Shown here one piece after another: positions 27,630 through 37,131 of a stretch of 64,000 nt of DNA. Source of the stretch: Perlabentimonas sp034003245 (lineage in GTDB: Bacteria; Bacteroidota; Bacteroidia; Bacteroidales; Tenuifilaceae). Location of the stretch: contig JAVEYY010000001.1 in the NCBI GenBank assembly GCA_034003245.1, forward strand, positions 149,353 through 213,352, written 5' to 3'. The stretch's first letter is position 1. Every line of letters starts with the position of its first letter. The notes under the pieces were generated by a model. That model did no database searches. It was given only the letters and a program-made list of their open reading frames with translations, and had not been told where the DNA came from. The translations under genes were made by a program, and so were the position numbers.

Positions 27630-28335
27630 TGATTACATTAGGGGGACACTTTCACAAGGTGATAGATTGAATTTTGAAAAAGCATTAGCCAATGACACTC
27701 GTCTACAGCTAAAAGTAAGATTATGCAAAGAGCTTCATGATTCAACCGAAGAATCGGACATTAATGTTCTTCGAGCAAAACTATCAATAGCCCAGTTGAA
27801 TAGTATTGGCTATAAAAAAAGATTCAGGAAAATTCTTTACGCCTCAGCGGCTGCTTGTTTTGCAATAATTATGGTTACCAGCATCAGCCTTCTAAGTATA
27901 AAACCTAAGCACGAAGTACTTTTTTCTAATCACTTTAACCCCTACCAACTTATTGGCGAAACACGATCGGCGGGAACCGGAAACAATAACTCGATATCGG
28001 CCATTGCAAATTCGTACTACGACAAAAAGCAGTACAGCAACGCAATAGAAGATCTCACAGCATATCTTAAATCAAATCCAGATGATATCCAGGCCAAGCT
28101 GCTTCTTGCCTCGGCTTACCTTGAGACAAACAATGCGCATTTGGCCGAACCTATTCTCGAGAAAATAGTGGCTAGTAACATTGAAGCACATTACAAGGAA
28201 ATTGGTAAGTGGTATCTGGCACTTACGATACTTAAACAAGGAAGAGTTGATGATGTAAAGAAGATACTAACTGATATTGAAACGGAGAATGGATTCTACT
28301 CATCAAGAGCAAGATCAATTTTGAACTCTCTTTAG
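27601..28335 (+). CDS. Membrane TPR protein, probable regulator of the sigma factor
   Basis: About 245 residues; ATG codons at 27601 and 27604 are both possible and overlap the sigma gene. The N-terminus (MIDDYIRGTLSQGDRLNFEK) is anti-sigma-like. One membrane helix follows (ILYASAAACFAIIMVTSISL), then HEVLFSNHFNPYQLIGETRS and several TPR-type helices (SNAIEDLTAYLKSNPDDIQA, KLLLASAYLETNNAHLAEPI). It is a paralogue of the minus-strand protein at 25575. Control of the sigma factor by an outside signal is an inference from the overlap and the topology. It ends 20 bases inside the convergent CHAT gene. Confidence 0.7.
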   Translation: MMKTYSKMIDDYIRGTLSQGDRLNFEKALANDTRLQLKVRLCKELHDSTEESDINVLRAKLSIAQLNSIGYKKRFRKILYASAAACFAIIMVTSISLLSIKPKHEVLFSNHFNPYQLIGETRSAGTGNNNSISAIANSYYDKKQYSNAIEDLTAYLKSNPDDIQAKLLLASAYLETNNAHLAEPILEKIVASNIEAHYKEIGKWYLALTILKQGRVDDVKKILTDIETENGFYSSRARSILNSL

Positions 28336-31119
28336 TTTTACTTTCTTTCGCACAATCACAAAAACAATAGCACCAAATAATATTGTGACTATCAATACCA
28401 TAAAACATATAATAATGGGTGAGATGTATACTGAAGAATCTTCACCAATTATTTGATATGATGCCCAAAAATATGGATGCGATCGAAGTGGGTCGGAATT
28501 ATCGATATAGTGAAGCTGAGCCTTTTGTAATGCCTTACTTTTGGGGAGGCCCTTCATCAGCTGCTGCGAAAAGCTTATCATGATATCGCTTCCGCTATAA
28601 TCATCTACCCGCCACTGGGCAGCCACCATCGACGGACAGCCTGCATACTGAAACCCACGGGCTAAGCTAAGCAGACCCTCTCCCTTAACCAGACCTCCAT
28701 CGCCACTTCTACATGCACTAATTATCGATAGTTTGGTGTTAAGCTTCAATCCATACACCTCATACATATTCAAAAAACCATCCTCTAAAGTATCAACTGG
28801 TTCTGCAAATACAAGTTTTGAGTATAAAGGATTCTTCTCATCGAGCTGAGTATGCATGGCAAGATGAAGGATATCGTACTTTGGTGCTAGCTTTTTAAAT
28901 ATTGCTTCCGATGCCTGATTACCAATTAGCATATCTCCTCTTAAAATTTTGGATACGCTATGAACTTCCTGTTCTGCCCCAGGTAATTCGCCCAAATTCT
29001 GACGGTATGAAGAAATAATTCCATTTGCTGCAATAACCTTATAATCGGGCGCAATTGAAATAGATTTAACCCTAAAAAGAGGGCGGCTTTTATTTGAGGT
29101 GGCAAATGTTTTTGTGGAGGGAAAGTAAGATATTGGTACTTTTCGGGCCAGATAGGGTAAAGCATAGTATCCATTTCGCTTCATTGGGAGATCCGTTATT
29201 AGGGCGGCAAATGGAATTGAGGCCAACTGGAGATGCGGTACAACAATTAGCTCTTTACCCTCGAGTATCGATTCATATGGCTTAACTAAATATCTATACA
29301 AGAAATAAGATGAGCGTACAAAATCCTCAAAGTTTTGGTGATTAAGGCTCACAATACTTGAGGGGTTAACCTGCTTAAGGAAAACATCTAAACTGTCGTA
29401 AAAAGTTCTGTCAATTGACTGGCTTTTCCATTCAAAGCTATTCTTGGAAATGGCAAAACTTATTAGAGCATTGTGTGTTAATACATAATCGATAAGAACC
29501 TGTGTAGGTGATAATCGCTTTTGAATTTTTTGGATTGTAACTGATGTATTATCGTACTTTAGGGCATAATAACCTGGGTAATCGCTCTCGAGCGAGGAGA
29601 TAAATTCTCGATACTCCTTCTGAACTTCGAAAAGGCGGGATTCCAAATATTCTAATTTGATTATAGATGGCTTTCCTTTCTGCTTCTCCTCGTAGTAAAC
29701 TTCATTTAGTGAACCAATTACTTGCCTAAGTTCCTGCTCTCTATTTATAAGTTGCCCAGGGACTCCTGAAAACTCAAGGCCTCTCTCCTTAGCTAAAGCC
29801 AGATTAAGAGCTGAAGCTTTAGCCTTGGAGGAGATGTTAACCGCATAATCTAATCCTTCGGTTCTTAATGTGTCTAGTAATAGGCTGGTTTGAATTGCCT
29901 TTAGATATATAATGTGATAATTCTCACCAACGGCAATCTTGTCAATCTCCGTCTGGATTTCAGATGTAATATTATCGATAATCTCAAGTGCTTTTGAATA
30001 AAAATTTAATGACTCTTGAATATACTTTTTCTCCCCTTTTTCATAAAATAATGAAAGATTCACGTCGGCAAGACCCTCAAAACACTGTGCCGCATGGGTT
30101 AAAGAATAGAAATCGTTAAACGATAACATTTCAATATCCGAACTCTTTCCATCTTTAATATTAAGAACTAAAGCCTTTTGAAATACCTCTTTCGCTCTAA
30201 GATATTCCCCCCTTGATCGAAGAAAATAGCCATAGTTTATATATAGTGATCCTTCCATTGGCAAAAAAACCTGAGTTGAGGGAGATAAACTAAACCCTTT
30301 TTTAAAGTAAAATTCAGCTAAATCGTTTTCACCAAGTTCCCAGTATGTGGTTCCCAGATTACTATAAACTGAGATAATATGACCTCTACTAAATCTAACT
30401 TCGTCGTTTATTCTTTCCTCTGATTTCAAATAGTAATTTAAAGCTTCCTTGTAATCTTTTTTAATTTTATAAAGTAAACCTAAACTGCTTAAAGTATTTG
30501 AAATGCGGGAATTATAGTAATTCAAAGCATAATAATGTGCCTTAAGGGCAGCATCCAGCGCTTCATCAATGCTTCCTTGCTGTTTATATGCTCGTGAAAG
30601 TTTTTCATATGCTAAAACTATCGATTCTGCATCCCCAATAATTGAATCTTGAAGTAATACAGAAATTCCCCTTTTGATATAAACTATTGCATTTGAATAG
30701 TCCTGCTTATAGGTAAAACAATTACCCTTTTCGAACAGCACCATCCCAAGAAGATCGGGATTCGGAGATTCCAACTTTAAGAGAATCTCTTCAGCCTTAT
30801 TGTAATAAATAAATGCAGAATCAACAAAAACCAGATCAAGCTTAATATTTGCGTAGTTAAAATAACCTCGGGCAAGACGTTCCTTTGGAAAATCGGGTGT
30901 CGATTCTCTAATTCTTAATGACTTAAGAAAATATTCACTAGCCAGTAAAAAATCTCCTTCCCTCACGTATTTTATACCAGTGTTATTGAAAACCTTTGCA
31001 AGGCTATCGAGATTTAGATTTGATGGCGATTCTTGTGGATTAGGATAAATAAGCGCTGAACTGCCATAAACAGCCGCGCTAAAAGCACTCCAAAGTAGTA
31101 TGAAGAGTAACTTCCTCAA
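28315..31119 (-). CDS. CHAT-domain protease with TPR repeats and membrane tail
   Basis: A TTG at 31119 is the likely start because it opens directly into a signal peptide (MRKLLFILLWSAFSAAVYG); no ATG is available upstream, and an in-frame TTG/GTG pair at 31176-31171 would add only leader. TPR helices fill residues ~60-420 (ANIKLDLVFVDSAFIYYNKA, NYYLKSEERINDEVRFSRGH). The C-terminal CHAT caspase-like domain shows the His in LHLAMHTQ (near 756) and the Cys in SACRSGDGG (near 803), followed by GCPSMVAAQWRVDD and a membrane helix with basic tail. CHAT proteases act in gingipain-like, separase-like and bacterial immunity roles; here the exported layout suggests an envelope protease. It adjoins the HlyD and ABC transporter genes. 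Confidence 0.85.
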   Translation of the reverse strand: MRKLLFILLWSAFSAAVYGSSALIYPNPQESPSNLNLDSLAKVFNNTGIKYVREGDFLLASEYFLKSLRIRESTPDFPKERLARGYFNYANIKLDLVFVDSAFIYYNKAEEILLKLESPNPDLLGMVLFEKGNCFTYKQDYSNAIVYIKRGISVLLQDSIIGDAESIVLAYEKLSRAYKQQGSIDEALDAALKAHYYALNYYNSRISNTLSSLGLLYKIKKDYKEALNYYLKSEERINDEVRFSRGHIISVYSNLGTTYWELGENDLAEFYFKKGFSLSPSTQVFLPMEGSLYINYGYFLRSRGEYLRAKEVFQKALVLNIKDGKSSDIEMLSFNDFYSLTHAAQCFEGLADVNLSLFYEKGEKKYIQESLNFYSKALEIIDNITSEIQTEIDKIAVGENYHIIYLKAIQTSLLLDTLRTEGLDYAVNISSKAKASALNLALAKERGLEFSGVPGQLINREQELRQVIGSLNEVYYEEKQKGKPSIIKLEYLESRLFEVQKEYREFISSLESDYPGYYALKYDNTSVTIQKIQKRLSPTQVLIDYVLTHNALISFAISKNSFEWKSQSIDRTFYDSLDVFLKQVNPSSIVSLNHQNFEDFVRSSYFLYRYLVKPYESILEGKELIVVPHLQLASIPFAALITDLPMKRNGYYALPYLARKVPISYFPSTKTFATSNKSRPLFRVKSISIAPDYKVIAANGIISSYRQNLGELPGAEQEVHSVSKILRGDMLIGNQASEAIFKKLAPKYDILHLAMHTQLDEKNPLYSKLVFAEPVDTLEDGFLNMYEVYGLKLNTKLSIISACRSGDGGLVKGEGLLSLARGFQYAGCPSMVAAQWRVDDYSGSDIMISFSQQLMKGLPKSKALQKAQLHYIDNSDPLRSHPYFWASYQIIGEDSSVYISPIIICFMVLIVTILFGAIVFVIVRKKVKLKRVQN

Positions 31120-31257
31120 GGTAGTGAAGTAATTTACAGGTGCAAGATAGTAAATTTTCGAGTTTTGGGGCACCAATAAAACTAAAGGGAGTAAATGATA
31201 AATTCTTTGAATCCAATGAATTTATGGTAAGATGATTACCCCGTAACCGTACGAAAA

Positions 31258-32568
31258 CTAGTTTCGCTCACCTTTTACTCTCGATTTATAAAGATGCTTT
31301 AAGGGACTAAACAACCTTTGGAGTAGCGATAAATCCTCGGTGGTTATCTCGGCCATACCCTGCAGTTCACGGTCAAACTGTATGGCTACGTCATAGCTGG
31401 TAGTTGTGCCGTTTGGCAATTCAGCCACTGCTGGATATCCCTGATCGGTGTAGCCCGATGATACGCTTCGGATAAGTCCTTCGACCATACCAAACTCCAT
31501 GTACGAGTAGCCATCGAGCTTAATATTTACCCGCTGCCCGGGTTTTACCTTTCCTGCGCCAGCAAAGGGAATAACCAGTCGAGCCTGCACCTCGCCGATA
31601 CTCTCGGGTGTAATGGCAAACAGGGGAATTCCTGTGGTAACCTCCTGCAAATCGCTCCAAATGCTCATAAAAGTTAGTTTACCTGTTGACCCTGCATTTA
31701 GCAGATAATTCTTCTCCCAGCTTGCAAGGGCAGAAACAAGCTGCGCGTGAGCGCTGTAAATATCCTCAGTTAGCCTCTTTCGTTGGCTCTCGTACTCTAG
31801 ACGGGTATCCACCACCCCCTGCCTAAGGCGTTCCGTTGTAATGGCAGTATTGGAAATATTTAGCTGCGCCCCCTCTAATGCTTGCAGCTTAGACAGAAGC
31901 GCCGCTTGCGATTTTTCAAAATCAACAGCAGCAATTACGCCGCTGGCAAAAAGCGCTGAGTCGCGATTAAACTGCTTTTGGGTTAGCTCAATATCTTTTA
32001 GTGTAAGGTTTCGTTGATTTTCGAGCCTTTGGTTATAAACCTTGTACTGCTTTAGCTCTCGCTGCAGCGCCTCAATTTTTTGGTGATGATACCTCTGCTT
32101 GCAAAAAATTTGATAATCGGCAATTGCTCTGCTAAAGGCATTATAGGTCGATTGCACCTCACCCAGCACAAGATTTTGAGGCAAATGAATTGGGTTAAGA
32201 CTATCGGCAATGCTAAAAGTTGATAGAAATTGAGATAGTTGGAAGATGTGGCTATGATTTGCAGGGTTCTCAATTACGCCCAGCGTATCGCCCTTGGATA
32301 CCTGCTGTCCGTCGGTAACAAAAATGGCGGCGGGTTTACCCGTGGCACGCGCCACCACCACCGAAGGTGGATTCTCGGCGGTGATCACCACGGGAGCCAT
32401 CACCGTATCGGGGTAACGAAAAAATATGCTGCCAATAAAAATTATGGCAATAACAGTAAACACAATGGTAATGCCCCAGCGAACAATCCAGCGGGGAGGT
32501 GTACCGAGTATCTCGGTTATCTCATCGGATTTTATGTTGATCTTTTGTTCTTGCAACTCTTTTCCCAT
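31258..32568 (-). CDS. HlyD-family membrane fusion protein of a peptide exporter
   Basis: 436 residues. One membrane helix (WGITIVFTVIAIIFIGSIFF) is followed by the biotinyl-lipoyl-like half VVVARATGKPAAIFVTDGQQVSKGDTLG, a long coiled coil (LKQYKVYNQRLENQRNLTLK and beyond), the second lipoyl half ending in IEIGEVQARLVIPFAGAGKVKPG, and a beta-barrel part with QRVNIKLDGYSYMEFGMVEG. It joins the C39 ABC transporter to an outer-membrane channel, which may be a TolC-like protein elsewhere. The gene follows the transporter gene by 180 bases containing hairpin repeats. Expression by coupling with the transporter is likely. Confidence 0.88.
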   Translation of the reverse strand: MGKELQEQKINIKSDEITEILGTPPRWIVRWGITIVFTVIAIIFIGSIFFRYPDTVMAPVVITAENPPSVVVARATGKPAAIFVTDGQQVSKGDTLGVIENPANHSHIFQLSQFLSTFSIADSLNPIHLPQNLVLGEVQSTYNAFSRAIADYQIFCKQRYHHQKIEALQRELKQYKVYNQRLENQRNLTLKDIELTQKQFNRDSALFASGVIAAVDFEKSQAALLSKLQALEGAQLNISNTAITTERLRQGVVDTRLEYESQRKRLTEDIYSAHAQLVSALASWEKNYLLNAGSTGKLTFMSIWSDLQEVTTGIPLFAITPESIGEVQARLVIPFAGAGKVKPGQRVNIKLDGYSYMEFGMVEGLIRSVSSGYTDQGYPAVAELPNGTTTSYDVAIQFDRELQGMAEITTEDLSLLQRLFSPLKHLYKSRVKGERN

Positions 32569-32748
32569 TGATCTAATATCTTAAATTTTGACTGCCGCTA
32601 TAGACTCTATACAATGATTGCGACGCAAGCTAATTCCCTGTTTCAATTGGTATTCCCACGTGCGTCGCCTTGTGGACTTTCATTTTCCCACGGGCTTCGC
32701 CCGTGGTTATCAATATTTAGCTGCTACGCGGCTAGTTTCAAACCTGAC
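32569..32748. repeat. Intergenic hairpin repeats between transporter and HlyD genes
   Basis: Includes CCACGGGC-TTCG-CCCGTGG at 32688-32706 (8-bp stem, TTCG loop) and an adjacent TAGC...GCTA pair near 32717-32734. These resemble dispersed REP-like elements rather than a simple terminator. They leave the HlyD gene either on read-through or on its own promoter. Confidence 0.6.
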
Positions 32749-34941
32749 CTACAACTCCAGCTGATTCTTTACCAATGTATAGTAGGCTCCCTTTTTTGCG
32801 CTTAACTCCTTGTGGGTTCCTACCTCAACAACTTGGCCACCCTCCAGCACAATAATCTGGTCGGCGCTTTTTACTGTGCTTAGCCTGTGTGCCACCACCA
32901 CCGAGGTTCTGCCCTTGATAAACTCCTGCAGATTCTCAAGAATTACCTTCTCGTTGTTGGCATCGAGCGAATTGGTGGCCTCATCTAAAAAGATAAACAT
33001 TGGATCTTTATAAACCGCACGGGCAATAAGTATGCGCTGCTTTTGCCCCTGACTTAACCCGTGCCCCTCGCCCCCAATCTTGGTATTATAACCCAGCGGT
33101 AACGAGGCAATAAAATCGGAAATGTTGGCAATGCGAGCGGCCTCAATCAACCGCTTCTTATCAACAATCTCAACCCCAGGTGCAATATTGCGGGCAATGG
33201 TATCGGAAAAGATAAAACCATCCTGCATCACCACGCCGCACTCCTCGCGCCAGCGACGCAGGCTATATGCCTCAAGGTTGTTGCTACCCAACCGAATCTC
33301 GCCAGTTGCAATGGGGTAAAAGCCCAGCAGCAGCTTTACCAGCGTTGTTTTACCACTGCCTGATGTACCCACTATGGCGGTTTGCTTGCCCTCGGGAATG
33401 GTTATGCTAACCTCGTTTAGCACCAACTCCGAATCGGGTCCCTCGTATCGGAACGAGAGATTATTTACCGACAGCGCAGCATTATCGGGGATATGGGAAA
33501 TGCTCGATGCTGCAGTATCCTCCTCATCATCCCTAAGGTGTACCTCGCCAAGCCTCTCGAGGCTAATCTTGGCATCCTGGGTAACGTTGATAAAGTTGAT
33601 AAGCTGATCGATGGGGCTGTTGAGCTGCCCAATGATATACTGAATGGCCAGCATCATACCCAGGGTAAGGTTGCCCTCCACCACGCTTTTGGCGGCCAGC
33701 ACGGTAATAACAATATTTTTCACCTCGTTGAGCAGCACCGCACCGCTCTGCTGGTACTGGCTAAGGGCAAGCCCCTTAACGCCCACGCGGAACAGGCGCG
33801 CCTGAATGCTCTCCCACTCCCACCGTTTCTGCTGCTCGCATCCGCTCAGCTTAATCTCCTGCATCCCTTGAATAAGCTGTATAAGACTGCTCTGGTTGGC
33901 CGACATCTGCGCAAATCGCCGATGATCCAACTCGGCACGTTTTTTTAGGAATAGCCATACCCAAGCCGCATACAACGCGCTGCCGATAAAGAAAACGGTG
34001 AATATTTGGGCACTGTAGAAAAGCAACACCGCCCCAAAAATCACCAGGTTAACCAGCGAGAATATCACGTTGAGCGAAGTGCTGGTAAGGAAACTCTCGA
34101 TACGCCGATGATCGCCAATGCGCTGCATAAGGTCGCCCGTCATCTTGGTATCGAAGTAGCGCATGGGCAGGCGCATGAGCTTGGCCAAAAAATCGGAGAT
34201 TAGCGACACGTTGACCCGTGTACCCAGATGCAGTAATATCCATCCACGGATAAACTCCACCGATACGCGACTTAGCGTTAGTACCAATTGTGCGATAAGC
34301 ACAAGGTATATAAAGCTGATATTGCGGTTGCCAATACCCTGATCGACTATGCTCTGGGTAAGGAACGGGAAAAGTAGCTGCATTAAGCTACCCAGTATCA
34401 ACCCTAGGAATAGCTGAACAATCATCCGATGGTATGGGCGCAGGTAGTTAAATAGGAACCCAAAGCTACGGCGGTTGGGCTTCTCGTCGCGGGCCGAGTA
34501 GAACTCGGGTGTGGGCTCAAGAAGTAAAGCAATACCCCTTTGCTCGCCCTCCTCGCTTGTTGAGTACCAGCATTGGGTAAACTCTTTTTGTGGAAACTTT
34601 AGCAGCCCACCAGCGGGATCGGCCACATGAATAGTCTCGGTGCCCTTACGTCCCGATATCTTGTAAACCACCACAAAATGCTGCTGGTTCCAATGCACAA
34701 TGGCAGGCAGTGGTGCCTCGTTGCGCAGCTGCTCAAAGCTTAGCTTTACGCCCATGGTGCGTAACCCAATGCTCTCGGCAGCACGGCTAATACCCAACAT
34801 GCTCACCCCCTCGCGGGTTATATGGCTACGCTCGCGAAGCGTCTCTAAATTGTAATGCTTACCGAAGTGGCGCGCCACCATTCTTAGGCAGGTTGGCCCG
34901 CAGTCCATGGCGTCGTGTTGGGGGTAGTGGGGGAAAGGCAT
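32749..34941 (-). CDS. C39 peptidase-containing ABC transporter (PCAT)
   Basis: 730 residues that cut the double-glycine leader and export the peptide. The C39 domain has the catalytic Cys near residue 14 in YPQHDAMDCGPTCLRMVARH, the catalytic His in HWNQQHFVVVYK, and Asp in VADPAGG. The membrane part runs from about residue 165 (YHRMIVQLFLGLILGSLMQL) to ~450. The ATPase has Walker A GTSGSGKTTL, the signature LSQGQKQRI, and Walker B FIFLDEAT followed by the H-loop VVAHRLS. Double-glycine precursors at 26354, 36811, 45034, 55307 and 59490 are likely clients. Two broken copies of its 5' end exist at 39636 and 40825. Neighbours are HlyD and a TlpA-like protein. Confidence 0.93.
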   Translation of the reverse strand: MPFPHYPQHDAMDCGPTCLRMVARHFGKHYNLETLRERSHITREGVSMLGISRAAESIGLRTMGVKLSFEQLRNEAPLPAIVHWNQQHFVVVYKISGRKGTETIHVADPAGGLLKFPQKEFTQCWYSTSEEGEQRGIALLLEPTPEFYSARDEKPNRRSFGFLFNYLRPYHRMIVQLFLGLILGSLMQLLFPFLTQSIVDQGIGNRNISFIYLVLIAQLVLTLSRVSVEFIRGWILLHLGTRVNVSLISDFLAKLMRLPMRYFDTKMTGDLMQRIGDHRRIESFLTSTSLNVIFSLVNLVIFGAVLLFYSAQIFTVFFIGSALYAAWVWLFLKKRAELDHRRFAQMSANQSSLIQLIQGMQEIKLSGCEQQKRWEWESIQARLFRVGVKGLALSQYQQSGAVLLNEVKNIVITVLAAKSVVEGNLTLGMMLAIQYIIGQLNSPIDQLINFINVTQDAKISLERLGEVHLRDDEEDTAASSISHIPDNAALSVNNLSFRYEGPDSELVLNEVSITIPEGKQTAIVGTSGSGKTTLVKLLLGFYPIATGEIRLGSNNLEAYSLRRWREECGVVMQDGFIFSDTIARNIAPGVEIVDKKRLIEAARIANISDFIASLPLGYNTKIGGEGHGLSQGQKQRILIARAVYKDPMFIFLDEATNSLDANNEKVILENLQEFIKGRTSVVVAHRLSTVKSADQIIVLEGGQVVEVGTHKELSAKKGAYYTLVKNQLEL

Positions 34942-35036
34942 TTTTGAATGGTGAATGATGAATTTTGAATGTAAAAGTAGGAAGAAAAGTTATTTACAGC
35001 GAAAAATAACTGCTGAAATTATTTAGCAACAAACTT

Positions 35037-36566
35037 CTACTCCCCAAGATACCTATCCAGCAACTCCCTTATCTCGGCTCCCTCAGGACCGGGAGCATTT
35101 GGATTTACCAATTTCCCCTCCTTGCTATAAATCATATAGCGTGGAATGTTTGTGATGTTTAATGTTTCAATCATTTTTGAGGTTTTGGGGTTAACTATAA
35201 AATAGTTCTCGCAGTTGCTATCGAGCTCCAGCGTTTGAATAGCTTCCCGCCACTCCTTCTCCCTATCGTTGAACGCCAGGTAGATAAAGACAACATCCTT
35301 GCCCTTGTATTCGTTCCTCAACTCCCTGGCATATGGCATCGATGCCCTGCATGGGGCGCACCAGCTGGCCCAAAAGTCGATGTAGAGCACCTTGCCCTTG
35401 TGCTTCTTTGCTAGGGAAGATAATTCAATTTGGGCATTATCGAGGCTTTTTAGCAAAAGGTCGTTGCTTGGTTGAATACCCATGTTGTACAGTTGGGACA
35501 GGTATTGAAACTTCAAGGTGTCGGCTGTTTCCTTCAAAAACATATCTGAGTACTCTTTTATGTTCTCGGTATTAAAATAGTTCACGATGTACTCCAACGT
35601 ATAGTACAGAATCAATTCCTTGGTTTGCTGCGGAATATCAACTCTATCCTTAATAATTTCGGAAACCTCAGGATAATCGAATGTGGAACCACTACTAGTT
35701 CTAATCATCTTCACTTCACTACCCCGAGCCTGATGATGTATAAATGCTTTTAATACCCTATGGTACGATGCATAGGCTACAAGCGAATCATTGAAAAATT
35801 CTTTATACATATTGTCGATTCTACTAAAGGCCTCAGCATCGTATGCAAAGTACTTATTCGATGCAGCAACAGCTAACTGCTCCCTTTGGGTAGTGTAGTT
35901 TTGGTAGTTTCCGTAAACTGGCTCAACCTGTTTAGCTTCGATAAGCGAATCAAGGGTTAATCTTTGCAACTCCCAATTTGCCGTTATATCATCGTTTAGC
36001 TTAACGAAATCAATGAAATCCTTTAAAAATATCTCGGGTATTGCCTCACCGTTTTGCTTTGCCTTATTGATGCGCATGAAGTAGTAATTGGTGTAAATGG
36101 CTACTGGGTCGAATCCAAAGTATTTATGGGAATTTCTGAAGGGTAACTTATAGTTGTAGCAACCTGATAGCTGCGCAGATATATTGCTTTGTAACACTGG
36201 ATAGCCATTAGCATTATACTTTATAGTTACAGTATCGCCCGCTTTTACGAGAAAACCGACATCCTCTAGTGCACTGTACCCATGTAGAAACTCTATGTGT
36301 GATAGATCATGGGTAGGTATTAAGATGGAATCGGTTATACCCCCAGGACGATACCCCTCAAGAACCCCAACCGAATTCACAAACCAGAAGTAGTTGGGTG
36401 ATTCTGATCCAAACTTACTGCCTGTTGGGAGTTGGCATTGGGATTGCTCAATGGGATTGATAAATATAATTGTAGCACTTTTAACCGGTTCTTTGTTGAT
36501 AGTAGGTTCTGAAATGCAACCCGAAAGGAGAGCTAGTACGAGTGCTAGTTTTACTGGTTTTATCAT
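35037..36566 (-). CDS. TlpA-like thioredoxin lipoprotein
   Basis: 509 residues with lipobox LLSGC near residue 17, so it is probably anchored to the outer or inner membrane facing the periplasm. The C-terminal thioredoxin domain carries YIDFWASWCAPCRASMPYAR with the CxxC pair and ends with a cis-Pro IPRYMIYSK. The N-terminal ~370 residues are a helical domain typical of Bacteroidota TlpA/DUF4369-type reductases. It probably reduces disulfides or keeps cysteines of exported precursors reduced. It lies between the Cys-rich precursor (36811) and the transporter gene, with gaps of 244 and 95 bases, and supports the idea that the precursor is handled oxidatively. Confidence 0.85.
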   Translation of the reverse strand: MIKPVKLALVLALLSGCISEPTINKEPVKSATIIFINPIEQSQCQLPTGSKFGSESPNYFWFVNSVGVLEGYRPGGITDSILIPTHDLSHIEFLHGYSALEDVGFLVKAGDTVTIKYNANGYPVLQSNISAQLSGCYNYKLPFRNSHKYFGFDPVAIYTNYYFMRINKAKQNGEAIPEIFLKDFIDFVKLNDDITANWELQRLTLDSLIEAKQVEPVYGNYQNYTTQREQLAVAASNKYFAYDAEAFSRIDNMYKEFFNDSLVAYASYHRVLKAFIHHQARGSEVKMIRTSSGSTFDYPEVSEIIKDRVDIPQQTKELILYYTLEYIVNYFNTENIKEYSDMFLKETADTLKFQYLSQLYNMGIQPSNDLLLKSLDNAQIELSSLAKKHKGKVLYIDFWASWCAPCRASMPYARELRNEYKGKDVVFIYLAFNDREKEWREAIQTLELDSNCENYFIVNPKTSKMIETLNITNIPRYMIYSKEGKLVNPNAPGPEGAEIRELLDRYLGE

Positions 36567-36663
36567 TTTTACAAAATATGATTGGATGGATTTTTCTTTT
36601 ATAACACTCTATTTAGATTCTACTAGAGTTCTAGAACGAAACCAAGAAAAAAATTATAAAGAT

Positions 36664-36778
36664 GGGGTTGCATTAATTTCAAACACAACAATAATAGCCA
36701 TACGTAACTGTTATTCTTTGTGTTACGAACCTCTAAACGAAGTATAACCAAAATATAATTATGATTTAATGCAACCCC
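36664..36778. repeat. Long-range 13-bp inverted repeat downstream of the Cys-rich precursor
   Basis: GGGGTTGCATTAA at 36664-36676 pairs perfectly with TTAATGCAACCCC at 36766-36778, enclosing 89 AT-rich bases. It occupies most of the 244-base gap after the precursor stop and could fold as a structured 3' UTR or act as an attenuator before the TlpA gene. No T run follows, so it is not a standard terminator. Confidence 0.6.
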
Positions 36779-36810
36779 AAATTAATGATCTTCAAAAAAA
36801 GACTGTGATT

Positions 36811-37041
36811 TTATGAACCGCAATAAGTAGACGTTCCGCAGCTATCACAGCACCAGTTTGAACCATCTCCTCCTCCATCAAACATAAACAATGCTGCTTC
36901 TTTAGAAACTCCACATATAACAGTTCTCTTACCATTTACAACTGGTCCAGCGTAACCACAGGTACCACTGCCACCTATTACTCTTTTCATTTGCTCTTGC
37001 GAAAGCAAATCCTTGCTGTTTTTAAAATCTGAAAATTTCAT
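36811..37041 (-). CDS. Cysteine-rich double-glycine peptide precursor
   Basis: 76 residues. The leader SKDLLSQEQMKRVIGG has the L-S-x-E-Q-M-K-x-(V/I)-x-GG pattern. The core starts SGTCGYAGPVVNGKRTVICG and ends GSNWCCDSCGTSTYCGS, with six cysteines including a CC-x-x-C cluster. This is the hallmark of a bacteriocin-like or disulfide-rich exported peptide that C39 peptidases would cleave after GG. It is encoded between the VKOR fusion gene and TlpA gene and shares the export set with them. It is not one of the three GwsG/GwsS-linked precursors, which follow other rules. Confidence 0.8.
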   Translation of the reverse strand: MKFSDFKNSKDLLSQEQMKRVIGGSGTCGYAGPVVNGKRTVICGVSKEAALFMFDGGGDGSNWCCDSCGTSTYCGS

Positions 37042-37131
37042 AATTTAAAAGTTTTAAGTTAATAAATAAAGGATTTTTTACCGAATTTTTACGACTCTTC
37101 GGTAAGTCGATCGATGCGCATCAATATCATT

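Noticed and set aside
32749..34941. Idea that the transporter serves only the Cys-rich precursor
   Set aside because: Several other precursors with GG leaders lie in the window with no other C39 transporter, so exclusive use cannot be claimed.
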